Shown: positions 41,885 through 51,903, counted from the first letter of the stretch. The stretch: 62,631 bases of DNA from Eubacterium sp. (GCA_024698965.1 JAILQM010000045.1:1-62631), one strand, 5' to 3'. The notes: generated from the sequence alone by a model not told the origin. A program made the numbers and translations.

Positions 41885-44002
41885 ATGGGTGAAGAATTAG
41901 ATAGCATGCTCGACATGTACCTATATGAAAACGGACAGCTTTTGGAACAGCTTGAAATGACGACTCTTGAAAAAAAGGATGCTGACAGTTTTGATGATGA
42001 TGATATAAACGAATTTTTCCGAGTGATGCATACGATTAAGGGATCATCCGGAATAATGATGTTTGACGGAATCATGAAACTTGCTCATAAGCTTGAAGAC
42101 GTTTTTTTCTACATAAGAGAGTCACATCCGGACAATGTGCCGCATTTGGAACTTGTAGAGAAAATACTTGCAGTGTCTGATTTCTTGAGCGAAGAATTTG
42201 ACAATATCAGAGACGGAGGAGAGCCTACTAAGGATTCTACCGAGCTTATAGCCGATATTGACAAATTCCTTAATAAAATCAAAAACGAAATCCTCGAGGA
42301 AGATAAAGAACTCCCCGAAGAAGCACCTGAAGAAGTGCCGGATCATTTCTATATCGGAGCGGCAACAAACGAAACAGCAAATTATTACTACATTATCGCC
42401 TATTACAGGAATGATACTCAGATGAGTAATATTCATGCATATGCGCTTGCAAACTCCCTTAAAGAAATTACAGAGGAGATGTTTTACTCGCCGGAGGATA
42501 TTATTACAAACGAATCTACCGGAGATATAATTCTTGAGCAGGGCTTTAAGATTCTTATTAAAACCAATCTTGAGATTAATGATGTAAAGGCAGCTCTCGG
42601 CGGATTTGATGTTGAAAGCACAGATGTATCGCAGTGTACAAAGGCTGAGTTTGAAGCCGGATTTGATATTCCGGCCGTAATCGTAGGTTCCGATACAATT
42701 GACCTTGGAGAAGGCGATAAGAAGGATGAAAAGAAGGCTGAGGATGACGTTAAGCCCGGTGATTATGTCATTGAGCAAAAAAGTGCCGGTAAAAAAGCAA
42801 CCCTTGCCAAAAATAAAAAGCCTAAAGCTCCTGCGGCAAGCTATATCAGCGTAAATGTAAGCAAGATAGATCAGCTCATGGATCTTATCGGAGAAGTTGT
42901 TATAGCAGAATCCGTAGTGCTTCAAAATCCGGATTTAAACGTGCCGGGACTTAATCTTACAAACTTTAACAAATCAGCGGCTCAGCTGACCAAATTCATA
43001 TCCGAAATGCAGGATGTGATAATGTCGATGAGAATGATGCCTCTTACAAATACATTCCAGAAGATGAACAGGATTGTATTTGATACATCGAGAAAAGTCG
43101 GCAAGGACATTGAGCTTAAGATGATCGGTGAAAACACCGAAGTTGATAAGAATATTATTGAGCATATATCGGATCCTCTTATGCATATGATAAGAAATTC
43201 CGTAGACCACGGAATTGAAGAAAAAGAGGACAGAATTGCGGCAGGCAAGCCTCCGAAAGGAGTTATAACCTTAGAGGCCAAAAATGAAGGCGGTAAGGTG
43301 CTGATAAGTGTTACGGACGACGGAGGAGGAATGAATCCGGAGAAGCTTTTTGCAAAAGCCAGAAAGAACGGAATTATTCCTAAGGACAAGACGATAGATG
43401 ATTATACCAATAAAGAAATTTATCAGTTCATTACCTATCCGGGATTTTCAACCAACGAAAAGGTAACAGAGCTTTCCGGAAGAGGCGTAGGTATGGATGT
43501 TGTAATGAAGAATCTACAGGCTGTGGGCGGAATGCTTGAAATAGACTCGGAGTTTGGAAAAGGTTCTGTTATGACACTTAAGATTCCGCTTACGCTTGCT
43601 ATTATCAGCGGTATTTTATTAGAGGTCGGAAAACAAAAATTTGTTATAGAAACGGGCTCTGTAAAAGAATTTATAAATGTCAGAGAGTCAAGCATAGTTA
43701 AAGAACCGGACGGAGAAGAATATCTTAACGTTCGCGGCCAGTATTATATGATACTAAGACTAAGTGAAAAATATAATATCAAGGACGCAACACAGGAGAT
43801 AGAAGACGGAATCATGATTCTTACCGAGTATGAATCACAGAAAATCTGTATTTTCGTCGACAAGCTTCTCGGAGGACAGGAAATAGTAGTTAAGCCGATA
43901 CCTGAATATGTGAGAAAGGTTGACGGACTTTCCGGCTGCACGCAGCTTGGTGACGGCAGCATCGCATTAATTCTGGATATCGCTACTTTGGCAGGACAAT
44001 GA
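41885..44002 (+). CDS. cheA: Chemotaxis histidine kinase CheA
   Basis: A 705-residue kinase in the receptor array that phosphorylates CheY and CheB. Domains in order: P1 HPt (about 1-110; phospho-His49 in RVMHTIKGSSG), a P2-like region (about 150-250), an acidic/lysine linker, the P3 dimer helices (from ISVNVSKIDQLMDLIGEVV near 320), the P4 ATPase (HISDPLMHMIRNSVDHGIE, DDGGGM, GRGVGMDVV) and a P5 CheW-like end. The length is standard. The start is ATG 41885 after GAAAGGAGG, 45 nt after cheY. Confidence 0.96.
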   Translation: MGEELDSMLDMYLYENGQLLEQLEMTTLEKKDADSFDDDDINEFFRVMHTIKGSSGIMMFDGIMKLAHKLEDVFFYIRESHPDNVPHLELVEKILAVSDFLSEEFDNIRDGGEPTKDSTELIADIDKFLNKIKNEILEEDKELPEEAPEEVPDHFYIGAATNETANYYYIIAYYRNDTQMSNIHAYALANSLKEITEEMFYSPEDIITNESTGDIILEQGFKILIKTNLEINDVKAALGGFDVESTDVSQCTKAEFEAGFDIPAVIVGSDTIDLGEGDKKDEKKAEDDVKPGDYVIEQKSAGKKATLAKNKKPKAPAASYISVNVSKIDQLMDLIGEVVIAESVVLQNPDLNVPGLNLTNFNKSAAQLTKFISEMQDVIMSMRMMPLTNTFQKMNRIVFDTSRKVGKDIELKMIGENTEVDKNIIEHISDPLMHMIRNSVDHGIEEKEDRIAAGKPPKGVITLEAKNEGGKVLISVTDDGGGMNPEKLFAKARKNGIIPKDKTIDDYTNKEIYQFITYPGFSTNEKVTELSGRGVGMDVVMKNLQAVGGMLEIDSEFGKGSVMTLKIPLTLAIISGILLEVGKQKFVIETGSVKEFINVRESSIVKEPDGEEYLNVRGQYYMILRLSEKYNIKDATQEIEDGIMILTEYESQKICIFVDKLLGGQEIVVKPIPEYVRKVDGLSGCTQLGDGSIALILDIATLAGQ

Positions 44003-44017
44003 TGAAAGGAGAAACGC

Positions 44018-44560
44018 ATGGCTGAAGAGAAATTAGAAGAAGCTTTGGAAGAAGCTGAAGAAGGCGTTGCTTTAAACGGTATGCATCAGTTTATGACTTT
44101 CAAATCGGGCGCAGAATACTATGGCATTGAGCTGAAGTATGTAAATGAAATAATGGGTATACAGCCTATTACGGAAATTCCCGAAGTGGAAGATTATATC
44201 AAGGGACTTATCAATCTCAGAGGAAAGATAGTTCCGGTTATTGATGTCAGAACAAGGTTTAAACAAGAGCCGTTTGAGTACAATGACAGAACCTGTATCA
44301 TCATTGTTGATGTAAAGCACACGGTTATAGGACTTATAGTCGAGACCATAGCCGATGTAGTGACGATTAAAGATGATGATATAGAACCGCCACCGACACT
44401 GAGTACCGGTAAAATTAAAAACAAATACGTATACGGACTCGGAAAAATGGGTGACAGTGTAAAACTTCTATTAAATCCTGAAAAACTCATTAAAGACGAA
44501 GACCTATCTGCCATAGATGAGGCAATTGAAGAAGACGAGTTACAGGACAGTGAAGAATAG
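44018..44560 (+). CDS. cheW: Chemotaxis coupling protein CheW
   Basis: The adaptor that links receptors to CheA-P5. The 180-residue protein is a CheW beta-barrel: [20 protein letters not shown], the [20 protein letters not shown] hinge, then PVIDVRTRF. Both ends carry acidic tails absent from short CheW proteins. It begins 15 nt after cheA behind AAAGGAG and is followed 19 nt later by the MCP, completing a minimal receptor-kinase set. Confidence 0.94.
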   Translation: MAEEKLEEALEEAEEGVALNGMHQFMTFKSGAEYYGIELKYVNEIMGIQPITEIPEVEDYIKGLINLRGKIVPVIDVRTRFKQEPFEYNDRTCIIIVDVKHTVIGLIVETIADVVTIKDDDIEPPPTLSTGKIKNKYVYGLGKMGDSVKLLLNPEKLIKDEDLSAIDEAIEEDELQDSEE

Positions 44561-44579
44561 TAACGGAGGTGTGAGAATT

Positions 44580-45968
44580 ATGAAAAAACCTAGTATTTTA
44601 TCAAGTATTACAATAACAGTTGTAATTATGGTCATTCTGCTTTTGGTATCTGAGGGAATCGGCATAATTACGGAGTCTATGGGAGAAGAAATCACTTCTT
44701 CCATGGTGGTTGTTATCGATGTGGTTATATTGGCGGCATCAATTATAGTTGCAATCGTCGGACTTCTTTCTTTTTCAAGGACATTAAGAGGAACTATCGT
44801 AAAAATGAATTCCTATGTTGAAAAGCTTGCTGACGGCGATGTTGACTGGGAAGTTTCCGACAATAAGTTCAGAGAGTATGACGGATTTGTAACAGACCTC
44901 AGAAAGCTTGTAAAATCAACAAAAACTCAGGCTGATATGGCAAGAGCAATGTCTAAGGGAGACTTTAGTGTTGATGCTCATATAAGAGGCGAAAATGATG
45001 AGCTCGGTGTAGCTCTTAAAGATCTTGTTGAAGAGAACAACAAAGTACTCGTTGGAGTTCAGGAAGCAAGTATGCAGTTTACAGAGGGCGCAAAAGAAGT
45101 TGCTGCGGCTTCTCAGGCTTTGGCACAGGGCTCTACACAGCAGGCAAGTGCTATCGAAGAGATTACAGCTTCAATGAAGGATATTGCCAATAAGACAAAT
45201 ACAAATGCGGACAACGCAAGAGAAATGGAATCTATGGTTCAGAATATGCTTGAAGATGCCCGCACAGGCAAGGCAGCCGTTGACGGAGTTAACGGATCGA
45301 TGAACGATATCAGTGATTCATCACATAATATCAGCAAAGTTATTAAGACAATTGACGATATTGCATTCCAGACAAGCATTCTGGCCCTTAACGCAACTGT
45401 TGAGGCGGCAAGAGCGGGAGTTCACGGCAGAGGTTTTGCTGTTGTGGCAGAGGAAGTTAAGAATCTTGCAGAGCTTTCTTCAAACGCTGCACAGGAGACT
45501 GCAGAACTCATCCAGCATTCAATCGCAATGGTTGAAGACGGAACAAAGCAGGTAGACGAGATGACAGAGTCTATTTCAAAGCTTTCGGAAGCTATAGAGA
45601 CTATTGCAACGGTTGTAACAGATGTTGCTTCATCTTCTGATGAGCAGGCTACAGCAATTGCTCAGATCAATCAGGCAATCGGACAGATTTCTCAGGTTGT
45701 ACAGACAGATTCGGCTACTTCGGAAGAGTGCGCAGCTGCGGCTGAGACACTTTCCAACCATGCTCAGAATCTCCGTGATGTTATTTCGGGATTCAAGCTT
45801 AAAGGCGGCGTGGCATCATACGGAACAAACAGAGGATATTCTGCTCCAAGAGGCGGAGGATTTGCTTCTCCTTCAATGTCTCCATCAATGGATATGGGCG
45901 GAGTATATGATGATAATTTCGATAATGAAAGCATAATTTCTTTGGAAGGAAATCTGGGCAAATTCTAA
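44580..45968 (+). CDS. Methyl-accepting chemotaxis protein without a large external sensor
   Basis: A 462-residue receptor with two hydrophobic segments (about 8-30 and 40-65) separated by only about a dozen residues, so there is no periplasmic-type ligand domain. A HAMP-like linker ([18 protein letters not shown]) and the four-helix signalling domain follow; the CheA/CheW-binding tip is in [20 protein letters not shown] near 260. The C-terminal tail is rich in Gly, Ser, Pro and Met. It may sense membrane state, energy level, or a signal from the upstream PAS kinase. The start is ATG 44580 after CGGAGGTG. It is the last gene of the che operon. Confidence 0.92.
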   Translation: MKKPSILSSITITVVIMVILLLVSEGIGIITESMGEEITSSMVVVIDVVILAASIIVAIVGLLSFSRTLRGTIVKMNSYVEKLADGDVDWEVSDNKFREYDGFVTDLRKLVKSTKTQADMARAMSKGDFSVDAHIRGENDELGVALKDLVEENNKVLVGVQEASMQFTEGAKEVAAASQALAQGSTQQASAIEEITASMKDIANKTNTNADNAREMESMVQNMLEDARTGKAAVDGVNGSMNDISDSSHNISKVIKTIDDIAFQTSILALNATVEAARAGVHGRGFAVVAEEVKNLAELSSNAAQETAELIQHSIAMVEDGTKQVDEMTESISKLSEAIETIATVVTDVASSSDEQATAIAQINQAIGQISQVVQTDSATSEECAAAAETLSNHAQNLRDVISGFKLKGGVASYGTNRGYSAPRGGGFASPSMSPSMDMGGVYDDNFDNESIISLEGNLGKF

Positions 45969-45998
45969 AGAATAAAAAAATCAAAGCTTAATTGAAAC

Positions 45999-46040
45999 AG
46001 AGATGGTCTTATGTTAAAATAAGGCCATCTCTTTTTATTT
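45999..46040 (+). terminator. Terminator of the chemotaxis operon
   Basis: Arms 45999-46011 and 46020-46032 (13 bp, one G-T pair), 8-nt loop, then CTTTTTATTT. Confidence 0.9.
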
Positions 46041-46066
46041 ATTCTAAAAATATCCATTATTTTTAT

Positions 46067-47605
46067 ATGTACAGTGTTGTAACGACAGCAATGGTTCTCG
46101 GAATAGATTGTCGTTTTATTTGCGTGGAAGCGGATGTGAGCGGCGGACTTCCGTGCTTTGAAATGGTCGGATATTTATCTTCGGAAGTAAGAGAGGCAAA
46201 AGAAAGGGTTCAGACCGCTTTAAGAAACAGCGGATTTGAGCTTCCGGTTGCCCGTATCATTATTAATTTATCACCCATTAACCTTAGAAAAGAAGGAAAT
46301 TTATATGATCTGCCCGTAGCGATTGCGGTTCTTGCCGCGGTTGGAACTATTAAGGCAGAAGATTTAAATGACTGGATAGTTATAGGAGAAGTTGGTCTGG
46401 ACGGAAAAATCCATTCCGCAGGCGGAGTTTTGCCCATAGTAAATGCGGCGAAAGAGGCAGGATTTAAAGGATGCATTCTGCCTGTAAATAATGTTGAAGA
46501 AGGACTTTTGGTAAACGACATGGATATAAGAGGGGTTAATAACGTTGCGGAGGCAATTGAGTTTTTAAACTTAGATCCTTGCGTAAGGGAAAGTCTAAGG
46601 TCTAAAGGAAACGAAAAGATTAAACCCGATAAGGATTTTGATGTGGATTTTTCGGAAATTAGTGGGCAAAAGCTTGTAAAAAGAGCCTGCGAGGTTGCGG
46701 TTGCCGGGATGCATAACTTTCTTATGATAGGCCCGCCGGGAGCCGGTAAAACCATGATTGCAAGAAGGATTCCGACTATTCTTCCTTCGATGAGCAAAGA
46801 TGAGCAGATGGAGATATCCAAGATTTATTCTGTCGGAGGGCATTTAAGAGGTGGAGAGCTTATAAAAAACAGACCGTTTAGGTCTCCTCATCATTCCGTT
46901 TCTCTTCAGGGGATGACCGGAGGCGGCAGGTTTCCGAAGCCCGGGGAAGTATCTTATGCCAATGGCGGAGTGCTTTTTTTGGATGAGCTTCCTGAGTTTC
47001 AAAGAAGCGTTTTGGAAAGCTTAAGAGAGCCTTTGGAGGATAAAAAAATTACAATAGTAAGGACCACGGGAAGCTTTGAATATCCGTCGGATTTCATGCT
47101 TTGCTGCGCGATGAATCCTTGCCAGTGCGGATATTATCCGGACAGAAATCTCTGTAACTGTTCGGTAAATATGATTCAAAATTATTTGGGAAAGATTTCG
47201 AGACCTCTTTTGGACAGGATTGATATTTGTGTTGAGGCTTCGAGAATAACCTATAAGGATATAACAAGTGCAGAAAAAGCGGAAAGTTCGCAGGAAATTA
47301 GGAAAAGAGTGGAACTTGCTCATTCTATTCAAAGACACAGATATAAAAATGCCGGAATACATTTTAATTCCCAGCTAAGCGGATCAATGATTAATGAGTT
47401 TTGCGTTTTAAATCATGAGGAGAGGGAATTTTTGGACGAGGCATATGAAAAGTATAATCTTACCGCGAGGAGCTATTTTAAGATTTTAAAAGTAGCCAGG
47501 ACAATCGCAGATCTTGCCGGTAATCCCGATATCGAGATGGAGGATTTGACCGAGGCTTTAATCTATAAGGGGCTCGACTTTAAGTATTTCAGGGAGGTAA
47601 CATGA
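46067..47605 (+). CDS. comM: ComM/YifB-family Mg-chelatase-like AAA+ ATPase
   Basis: A 512-residue hexameric helicase-like protein that in competent bacteria (ComM) drives branch migration during DNA uptake. It has the N-terminal Lon-like domain (MYSVVTTAMVLGIDCRFICV start, GLPCFEMVGY), the Walker A MIGPPGAGKTMIARR, the Walker B ANGGVLFLDELPEF, and a C-terminal YifB region with CQCGYYPD. The start is ATG 46067, fixed by family similarity; no ribosome binding site is visible before it, so translation may be weak or leaderless. The stop overlaps dprA by 4 nt, supporting a DNA-processing role. Confidence 0.93.
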   Translation: MYSVVTTAMVLGIDCRFICVEADVSGGLPCFEMVGYLSSEVREAKERVQTALRNSGFELPVARIIINLSPINLRKEGNLYDLPVAIAVLAAVGTIKAEDLNDWIVIGEVGLDGKIHSAGGVLPIVNAAKEAGFKGCILPVNNVEEGLLVNDMDIRGVNNVAEAIEFLNLDPCVRESLRSKGNEKIKPDKDFDVDFSEISGQKLVKRACEVAVAGMHNFLMIGPPGAGKTMIARRIPTILPSMSKDEQMEISKIYSVGGHLRGGELIKNRPFRSPHHSVSLQGMTGGGRFPKPGEVSYANGGVLFLDELPEFQRSVLESLREPLEDKKITIVRTTGSFEYPSDFMLCCAMNPCQCGYYPDRNLCNCSVNMIQNYLGKISRPLLDRIDICVEASRITYKDITSAEKAESSQEIRKRVELAHSIQRHRYKNAGIHFNSQLSGSMINEFCVLNHEEREFLDEAYEKYNLTARSYFKILKVARTIADLAGNPDIEMEDLTEALIYKGLDFKYFREVT

Positions 47606-48678
47606 ATTATAAATTTGCACTTCATAAACTTCTTTTATATTCACCGGCTACAACAGGGTTTATACTTGAAAACAATATTTCCGCAGAAGAGATATTTACG
47701 GCCGATAAAGAGACGCTTTGGCTTATGAATATATTTACGCCGAACCAGCTATATAATATAGAAGAAATAAAACAACAGGGCACAGAAACTGAGGAAGAAG
47801 AATTTGAAAAAAGCGGTATGAAATACGTTTGCGCCGAAGATGAGGATTATCCCGAAAAGCTTAAAAACATTCCCGAACCGCCGTACGGACTGTTTTATTA
47901 CGGAAGTCTTTTGCCCGATAGATTTACAGTAGGAGTTGTGGGATCGAGAAATACCTGCGCTTACGGCAGCGTTACGGCTTTTGATATCGGAAAAGACCTT
48001 GCAAAGGCAAAAGTTAACCTTATAAGCGGCATGGCAAGGGGAGTAGACACTGCCGGCCATAAAGGGGCTTTAGAGGCGGGCGGATATACGGCGGCTGTTT
48101 TGGGGTGCGGTGCCGATGTGTGTTATCCGAGGGAAAACATTAATGTTTATAACAAAATAAAGACAAAAGGAGGAATCATTTCTGAGTATTTTCCGAAAAC
48201 GAATGCCCTTCGCCCGCATTTTCCTCTTAGAAACAGAATAATCAGCGGCCTTTGCGATGCGCTTATTGTTGTTGAGGCAAGAGAAAAGAGCGGATCGCTT
48301 ATAACCGCAGCTTACGCTCTTGAACAGGGAAAAGATATTTATGCGGTTCCGGGGCCTATAGATTCAAAGCTTTGCGCCGGAACAAATTATCTTATAAGCC
48401 AGGGCGCAGGTGTCTTTACATCTACCGAAGATTTTTTGAAAGAATTGTCAATTGAGTGCAATTTTGAACCAAAAAACGAAGATGACAGAAAAAACTTTCT
48501 TGCAAAAAATGAAATTATGGTATATAGTGTAATCACTTTGTTGCCAAAAAGTATTGATGATATTGTCCGTGAAAGCGGTCTTGAATTCAAAGAAGTGTTA
48601 AAAGTCATCAGCTTTTTGACCACAAAAGGCTATATAACCGAGATTGGAAAAAACATGTACGTACGACTCGGTAAATAA
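47602..48678 (+). CDS. dprA: DNA-processing protein DprA (DprA/Smf)
   Basis: A 358-residue single-strand-DNA-binding protein that loads RecA on incoming DNA. The extended Rossmann core has VGVVGSRNTCAYG, LISGMARGVDTAGHKGAL, AVLGCGADVCYPREN and GSLITAAYALEQGKDIYAVPG. A C-terminal winged helix (about 290-358) follows. The start overlaps the comM stop (ATGA), coupling translation, and topA follows 18 nt later. comM-dprA-topA-codY is a common Firmicute order. Confidence 0.95.
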   Translation: MNYKFALHKLLLYSPATTGFILENNISAEEIFTADKETLWLMNIFTPNQLYNIEEIKQQGTETEEEEFEKSGMKYVCAEDEDYPEKLKNIPEPPYGLFYYGSLLPDRFTVGVVGSRNTCAYGSVTAFDIGKDLAKAKVNLISGMARGVDTAGHKGALEAGGYTAAVLGCGADVCYPRENINVYNKIKTKGGIISEYFPKTNALRPHFPLRNRIISGLCDALIVVEAREKSGSLITAAYALEQGKDIYAVPGPIDSKLCAGTNYLISQGAGVFTSTEDFLKELSIECNFEPKNEDDRKNFLAKNEIMVYSVITLLPKSIDDIVRESGLEFKEVLKVISFLTTKGYITEIGKNMYVRLGK

Positions 48679-48696
48679 TATACAAGGAGCAGATGA

Positions 48697-50748
48697 ATGG
48701 CAAAGTATCTTGTGATTGTGGAGTCTCCTGCAAAGGTCAAGACCATTAAAAAGTTTTTGGGAAAGAATTATGAGGTAATGGCTTCAAACGGCCATGTCAG
48801 GGATCTTCCCAAGAGTCAGCTCGGTATAGATGTGGATAATGATTACGAGCCGAAATATATTACCATAAGAGGAAAAGGTGATATACTTTCGGGACTCAGA
48901 AAAGAAGTAAAGAAAGCAGATAAGATTTATCTCGCGACTGACCCGGACCGTGAAGGAGAAGCGATTTCGTGGCATTTGTATCATGCACTTAAACTCGAAG
49001 GTAAAGAATGCTCGAGAATCAGTTTTAATGAGATTACTAAAAATGCGGTTAAAGAATCTTTAAAACACGCCGGAGAAATTAACATGGATCTGGTAGATGC
49101 CCAGCAGGCAAGACGAGTTCTTGACAGAATCGTGGGTTATAAAATCAGCCCTATTCTCTGGGCAAAGGTTAAAAGAGGACTTTCGGCAGGCCGAGTTCAG
49201 TCTGTGGCACTTAAAATTATCTGTGACAGAGAAGAAGAAATCAACGCATTTATTCCGAAAGAATATTGGACTCTTGATGCGCTTATAGACATTAAGGGTG
49301 AGAAAAAACCTATTACGGCCAAATTTTACGGAGACAAAAACGGAAAACTTGAAATATCTTCAAAGGAAGATATGCTTAAGATAAAAAATGCCGTTGAAAA
49401 ATCTAAATTCTCGGTAGATGAGGTAAAAAGAGGAACAAGAACAAAAAATCCTCCGAATCCTTTTATAACAAGTACGCTTCAGCAGGAAGCATCAAAACAG
49501 CTTAATTATTCTACTCAAAAAACCATGAGAATTGCACAGCAGCTTTATGAAGACGGACTTATTTCTTATCTCAGAACGGATTCTGTCAGAATATCCGAAG
49601 AGGCTAAAGGCGCGGCTGCGGAATATATTCTCAAAGAATACGGAAAAGAATTTCTCGGTGCCGATTCTGCAAAAAAATCAAACGGCAAAGCTCAGGATGC
49701 CCATGAGGCAATCAGACCTACAGATATTAACAGACTTCCGTCCGATTTAAAGGACAAGCTTTCAAGAGATAACTTCAGACTGTATCAGCTTATCTGGAAA
49801 AGATTTACGGCCAGCCAAATGGCTGCGGCCAAATACGATACAACATCTGTTAAGATAAGTGCCGGAGATTATATTTTTACGGTATCTGCTTCAAGCATTT
49901 CGTTTAAAGGTTTTATGAGTGTGTATTCGGAAGAGGATGAAACAAGCAAGGATTCAAATCTTTTGTCATCTTCGATAGATGAAAAATCGTCGCTTGAGCT
50001 TAATTCTTTAAACGAAGAACAGCATTTTACGCAGCCTCCGGCTCATTTTACCGAGGCATCGCTTGTAAAAGCACTTGAAGAACTCGGAATAGGAAGACCG
50101 AGTACTTACGCTCCGACAATTACGACAATTCTTGCAAGAAGGTATATTACAAAAGAAAACAAAAATCTTTTTGTGAGTGAGATCGGAGAAGTTGTAAATA
50201 AGATAATGAAGGAATCTTTCCCGGATATTATCAATCAAAATTTTACGGCTAAGATGGAAGAGCAACTTGACGAAGTAGAAAGCGGAGATATGGAATGGAA
50301 AAATATCGTTAGGGAATTTTACCCTCCGTTTGAGAAAGAGCTTGAAATAGCTGAAAAAGAGCTTGAAAAGGTGGAAATACATGATGAGGTGACCGACGAA
50401 ATCTGTGAAAGCTGTGGCAGAAACATGGTTATCAAGTACGGACCTCACGGTAAGTTCCTTGCGTGTCCGGGATTTCCGGAATGCAGAAATACAAAACCGT
50501 ATCTTGAAAAAGCAGGGGTTAAATGCCCTAAATGCGGTAAAGAGGTTATTATCAGACGCACTAAGAAAGGCAGAAGATATTTCGGTTGTGAGGGATATCC
50601 GGAATGTGACTTTGTTTCATGGCAGAAGCCGTCGGAAGAAAAATGCCCGCAGTGCGGAGGCTATATGGTTGAAAAGGGGAATAAACTGGCCTGTGCAGAT
50701 AATAATTGCGGATTTGTAAAGACAAATAAAGCGTTACAATCAGAGTAA
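48697..50748 (+). CDS. topA: DNA topoisomerase I (type IA)
   Basis: Relaxes negative supercoils by breaking one strand. The 683-residue protein has the TOPRIM domain (VIVESPAKVKTIKKFLG, ATDPDREGEAISWHL), the catalytic Tyr291 in GLISYLRTDSVRIS, the GLSAGRVQSVAL loop and, at the C-terminus, three zinc ribbons (CESCGRNM..CPGFPEC, CPKCGKEV..CEGYPEC and CPQCGGYM..CADNNC). The start is ATG 48697 after AAGGAG. Transcription probably continues from comM-dprA; codY downstream has its own promoter. Confidence 0.97.
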   Translation: MAKYLVIVESPAKVKTIKKFLGKNYEVMASNGHVRDLPKSQLGIDVDNDYEPKYITIRGKGDILSGLRKEVKKADKIYLATDPDREGEAISWHLYHALKLEGKECSRISFNEITKNAVKESLKHAGEINMDLVDAQQARRVLDRIVGYKISPILWAKVKRGLSAGRVQSVALKIICDREEEINAFIPKEYWTLDALIDIKGEKKPITAKFYGDKNGKLEISSKEDMLKIKNAVEKSKFSVDEVKRGTRTKNPPNPFITSTLQQEASKQLNYSTQKTMRIAQQLYEDGLISYLRTDSVRISEEAKGAAAEYILKEYGKEFLGADSAKKSNGKAQDAHEAIRPTDINRLPSDLKDKLSRDNFRLYQLIWKRFTASQMAAAKYDTTSVKISAGDYIFTVSASSISFKGFMSVYSEEDETSKDSNLLSSSIDEKSSLELNSLNEEQHFTQPPAHFTEASLVKALEELGIGRPSTYAPTITTILARRYITKENKNLFVSEIGEVVNKIMKESFPDIINQNFTAKMEEQLDEVESGDMEWKNIVREFYPPFEKELEIAEKELEKVEIHDEVTDEICESCGRNMVIKYGPHGKFLACPGFPECRNTKPYLEKAGVKCPKCGKEVIIRRTKKGRRYFGCEGYPECDFVSWQKPSEEKCPQCGGYMVEKGNKLACADNNCGFVKTNKALQSE

Positions 50749-50781
50749 AGTTATCATTTGCAGAAATGAATGAAAAATTAG

Positions 50782-50796
50782 AAATCTCTGAAAAAT
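50782..50796 (+). promoter_or_regulatory. Candidate CodY box upstream of codY
   Basis: AAATCTCTGAAAAAT matches the CodY box AATTTTCWGAAAATT at 12 of 15 positions and lies 12 nt before the -35 of the codY promoter. Autoregulation is inferred; AT-rich DNA gives weak matches by chance. Confidence 0.4.
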
Positions 50797-50808
50797 AGTT
50801 TAAAATAT

Positions 50809-50837
50809 TTGCACAAATCAAAAAAATATGCTAAACT
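50809..50837 (+). promoter_or_regulatory. Sigma-A promoter of codY
   Basis: TTGCAC (50809-50814), a 17-nt spacer, TAAACT (50832-50837) preceded by TGC (extended -10), 34 nt before the ATG. Confidence 0.65.
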
Positions 50838-50871
50838 AACATAAGGTTGAGGATTAAAAAGGAGGAAAAAT

Positions 50872-51651
50872 ATGAGCGTTCAGTTATTAGACAAGACTCG
50901 TAAGATTAATAAACTGCTTCATAACAATAATTCATCAAAAGTGGTTTTTAATGATATTTGCGGTGTTCTTACCGGGATTTTGGATTCAAACATTCTTGTA
51001 ATCAGCAAGAAGGGCAAGGTTTTGGGACGAAGCAATGCTGAGGGAATTGAAGCTATTAACGAAATGCTTTCTGTGGAAGTCGGAGAATTTATAGACGAAA
51101 CACTTAATGAAAGACTGCTTGGTATTTTATCCACAAAAGAGAATGTTAATTTGATGACTCTCGGTTTCGAGAGCCCTGAAGCATCCGGTGTTAGAGCTGT
51201 TATAACACCTATAGTTATTGCCGGTGAAAGACTCGGAACATTGTTTGTATATAAGACAAACGAAGACTATGATATTGACGATATTATTCTTTGCGAATAC
51301 GGCACAACCGTTGTAGGACTTGAGATGATGCGTTCGGTTAATGAGGAAAACGTTGAAGAATCAAGAAAACTTCAGGTTGTAAAGTCTGCAATAAGTACAT
51401 TGTCATTTTCAGAGCTTGCCGCCATCACACATATTTTTGATGAGATGGACGGAAAAGAAGGCATTCTTGTAGCCAGCAAGATTGCCGACAGAGTGGGAAT
51501 TACCCGTTCTGTTATTGTAAATGCGCTTCGTAAATTTGAAAGTGCGGGAATTATAGAATCGAGATCTTCGGGAATGAAGGGAACATATATCAAAGTACTT
51601 AACGATGTTGTTTTCGATGAACTTGCAAAGATTAAGTCAGATTCTGAATAA
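50872..51651 (+). CDS. codY: GTP- and branched-chain-amino-acid-sensing global regulator CodY
   Basis: The global repressor of Firmicutes for nutrient-rich growth. The 259-residue protein has an N-terminal GAF domain (about 1-155; SVQLLDKTRKINKLLH start, TRKINKLL helix) for isoleucine/valine and a C-terminal winged helix with VASKIADRVGITRSVIVNAL and GTYIKVLN near the end. The start is ATG 50872 after AAGGAGG. It lies between topA and the flagellar operon, next to the motility genes it represses in Bacillus, and has its own promoter and terminator. Confidence 0.97.
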   Translation: MSVQLLDKTRKINKLLHNNNSSKVVFNDICGVLTGILDSNILVISKKGKVLGRSNAEGIEAINEMLSVEVGEFIDETLNERLLGILSTKENVNLMTLGFESPEASGVRAVITPIVIAGERLGTLFVYKTNEDYDIDDIILCEYGTTVVGLEMMRSVNEENVEESRKLQVVKSAISTLSFSELAAITHIFDEMDGKEGILVASKIADRVGITRSVIVNALRKFESAGIIESRSSGMKGTYIKVLNDVVFDELAKIKSDSE

Positions 51652-51694
51652 TTTAAATTTTATATTTATTTCAAACGGAAATTGAAATTGATTT

Positions 51695-51730
51695 AAAGGG
51701 ATTTATGGTTAGGCTGTAAATCCCTTTTTG
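51695..51730 (+). terminator. Terminator of codY
   Basis: AAAGGGATTTA (51695-51705) pairs with TAAATCCCTTT (51717-51727) around an 11-nt loop, with T-run TTTTT. Confidence 0.88.
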
Positions 51731-51816
51731 TATAGGTTTTATAATGATTCAGTAAGGCTTTGGGGCATTCTCCACAATATATAGTGGGCGTTTGATATAA
51801 AAACCACAAAATTTGC

Positions 51817-51845
51817 TTGTAATTTTTACCATATATGAGTATAAT
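51817..51845 (+). promoter_or_regulatory. Sigma-A promoter of the flagellar operon
   Basis: TTGTAA (51817-51822), a 17-nt spacer, perfect TATAAT (51840-51845), 58 nt before flgB. Confidence 0.8.
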
Positions 51846-51869
51846 ATTTTGTGAGAGATATGCCGATGA
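51842..51869 (+). promoter_or_regulatory. Sigma-28-like site overlapping the flagellar sigma-A promoter
   Basis: TAAT (51842-51845), 16 nt, GCCGATGA (51862-51869), compared with the SigD/FliA pattern TAAA-N15-GCCGATAT. The TAAT is part of the sigma-A TATAAT. Partial match only. Confidence 0.35.
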
Positions 51870-51903
51870 ATATATGGGAAACTATATGTAAAGGAGACGC
51901 GTT

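Noticed and set aside
42122-42925. Long minus-strand frame (267 codons) opposite cheA
   Set aside because: It is a shadow of the cheA P1-P2 coding region; composition is rich in Cys, Phe, Ile and no known motif appears.
46210-46821. Minus-strand frame of 203 codons opposite comM
   Set aside because: It lies in the antisense of the conserved ComM N-terminal and Walker A regions.
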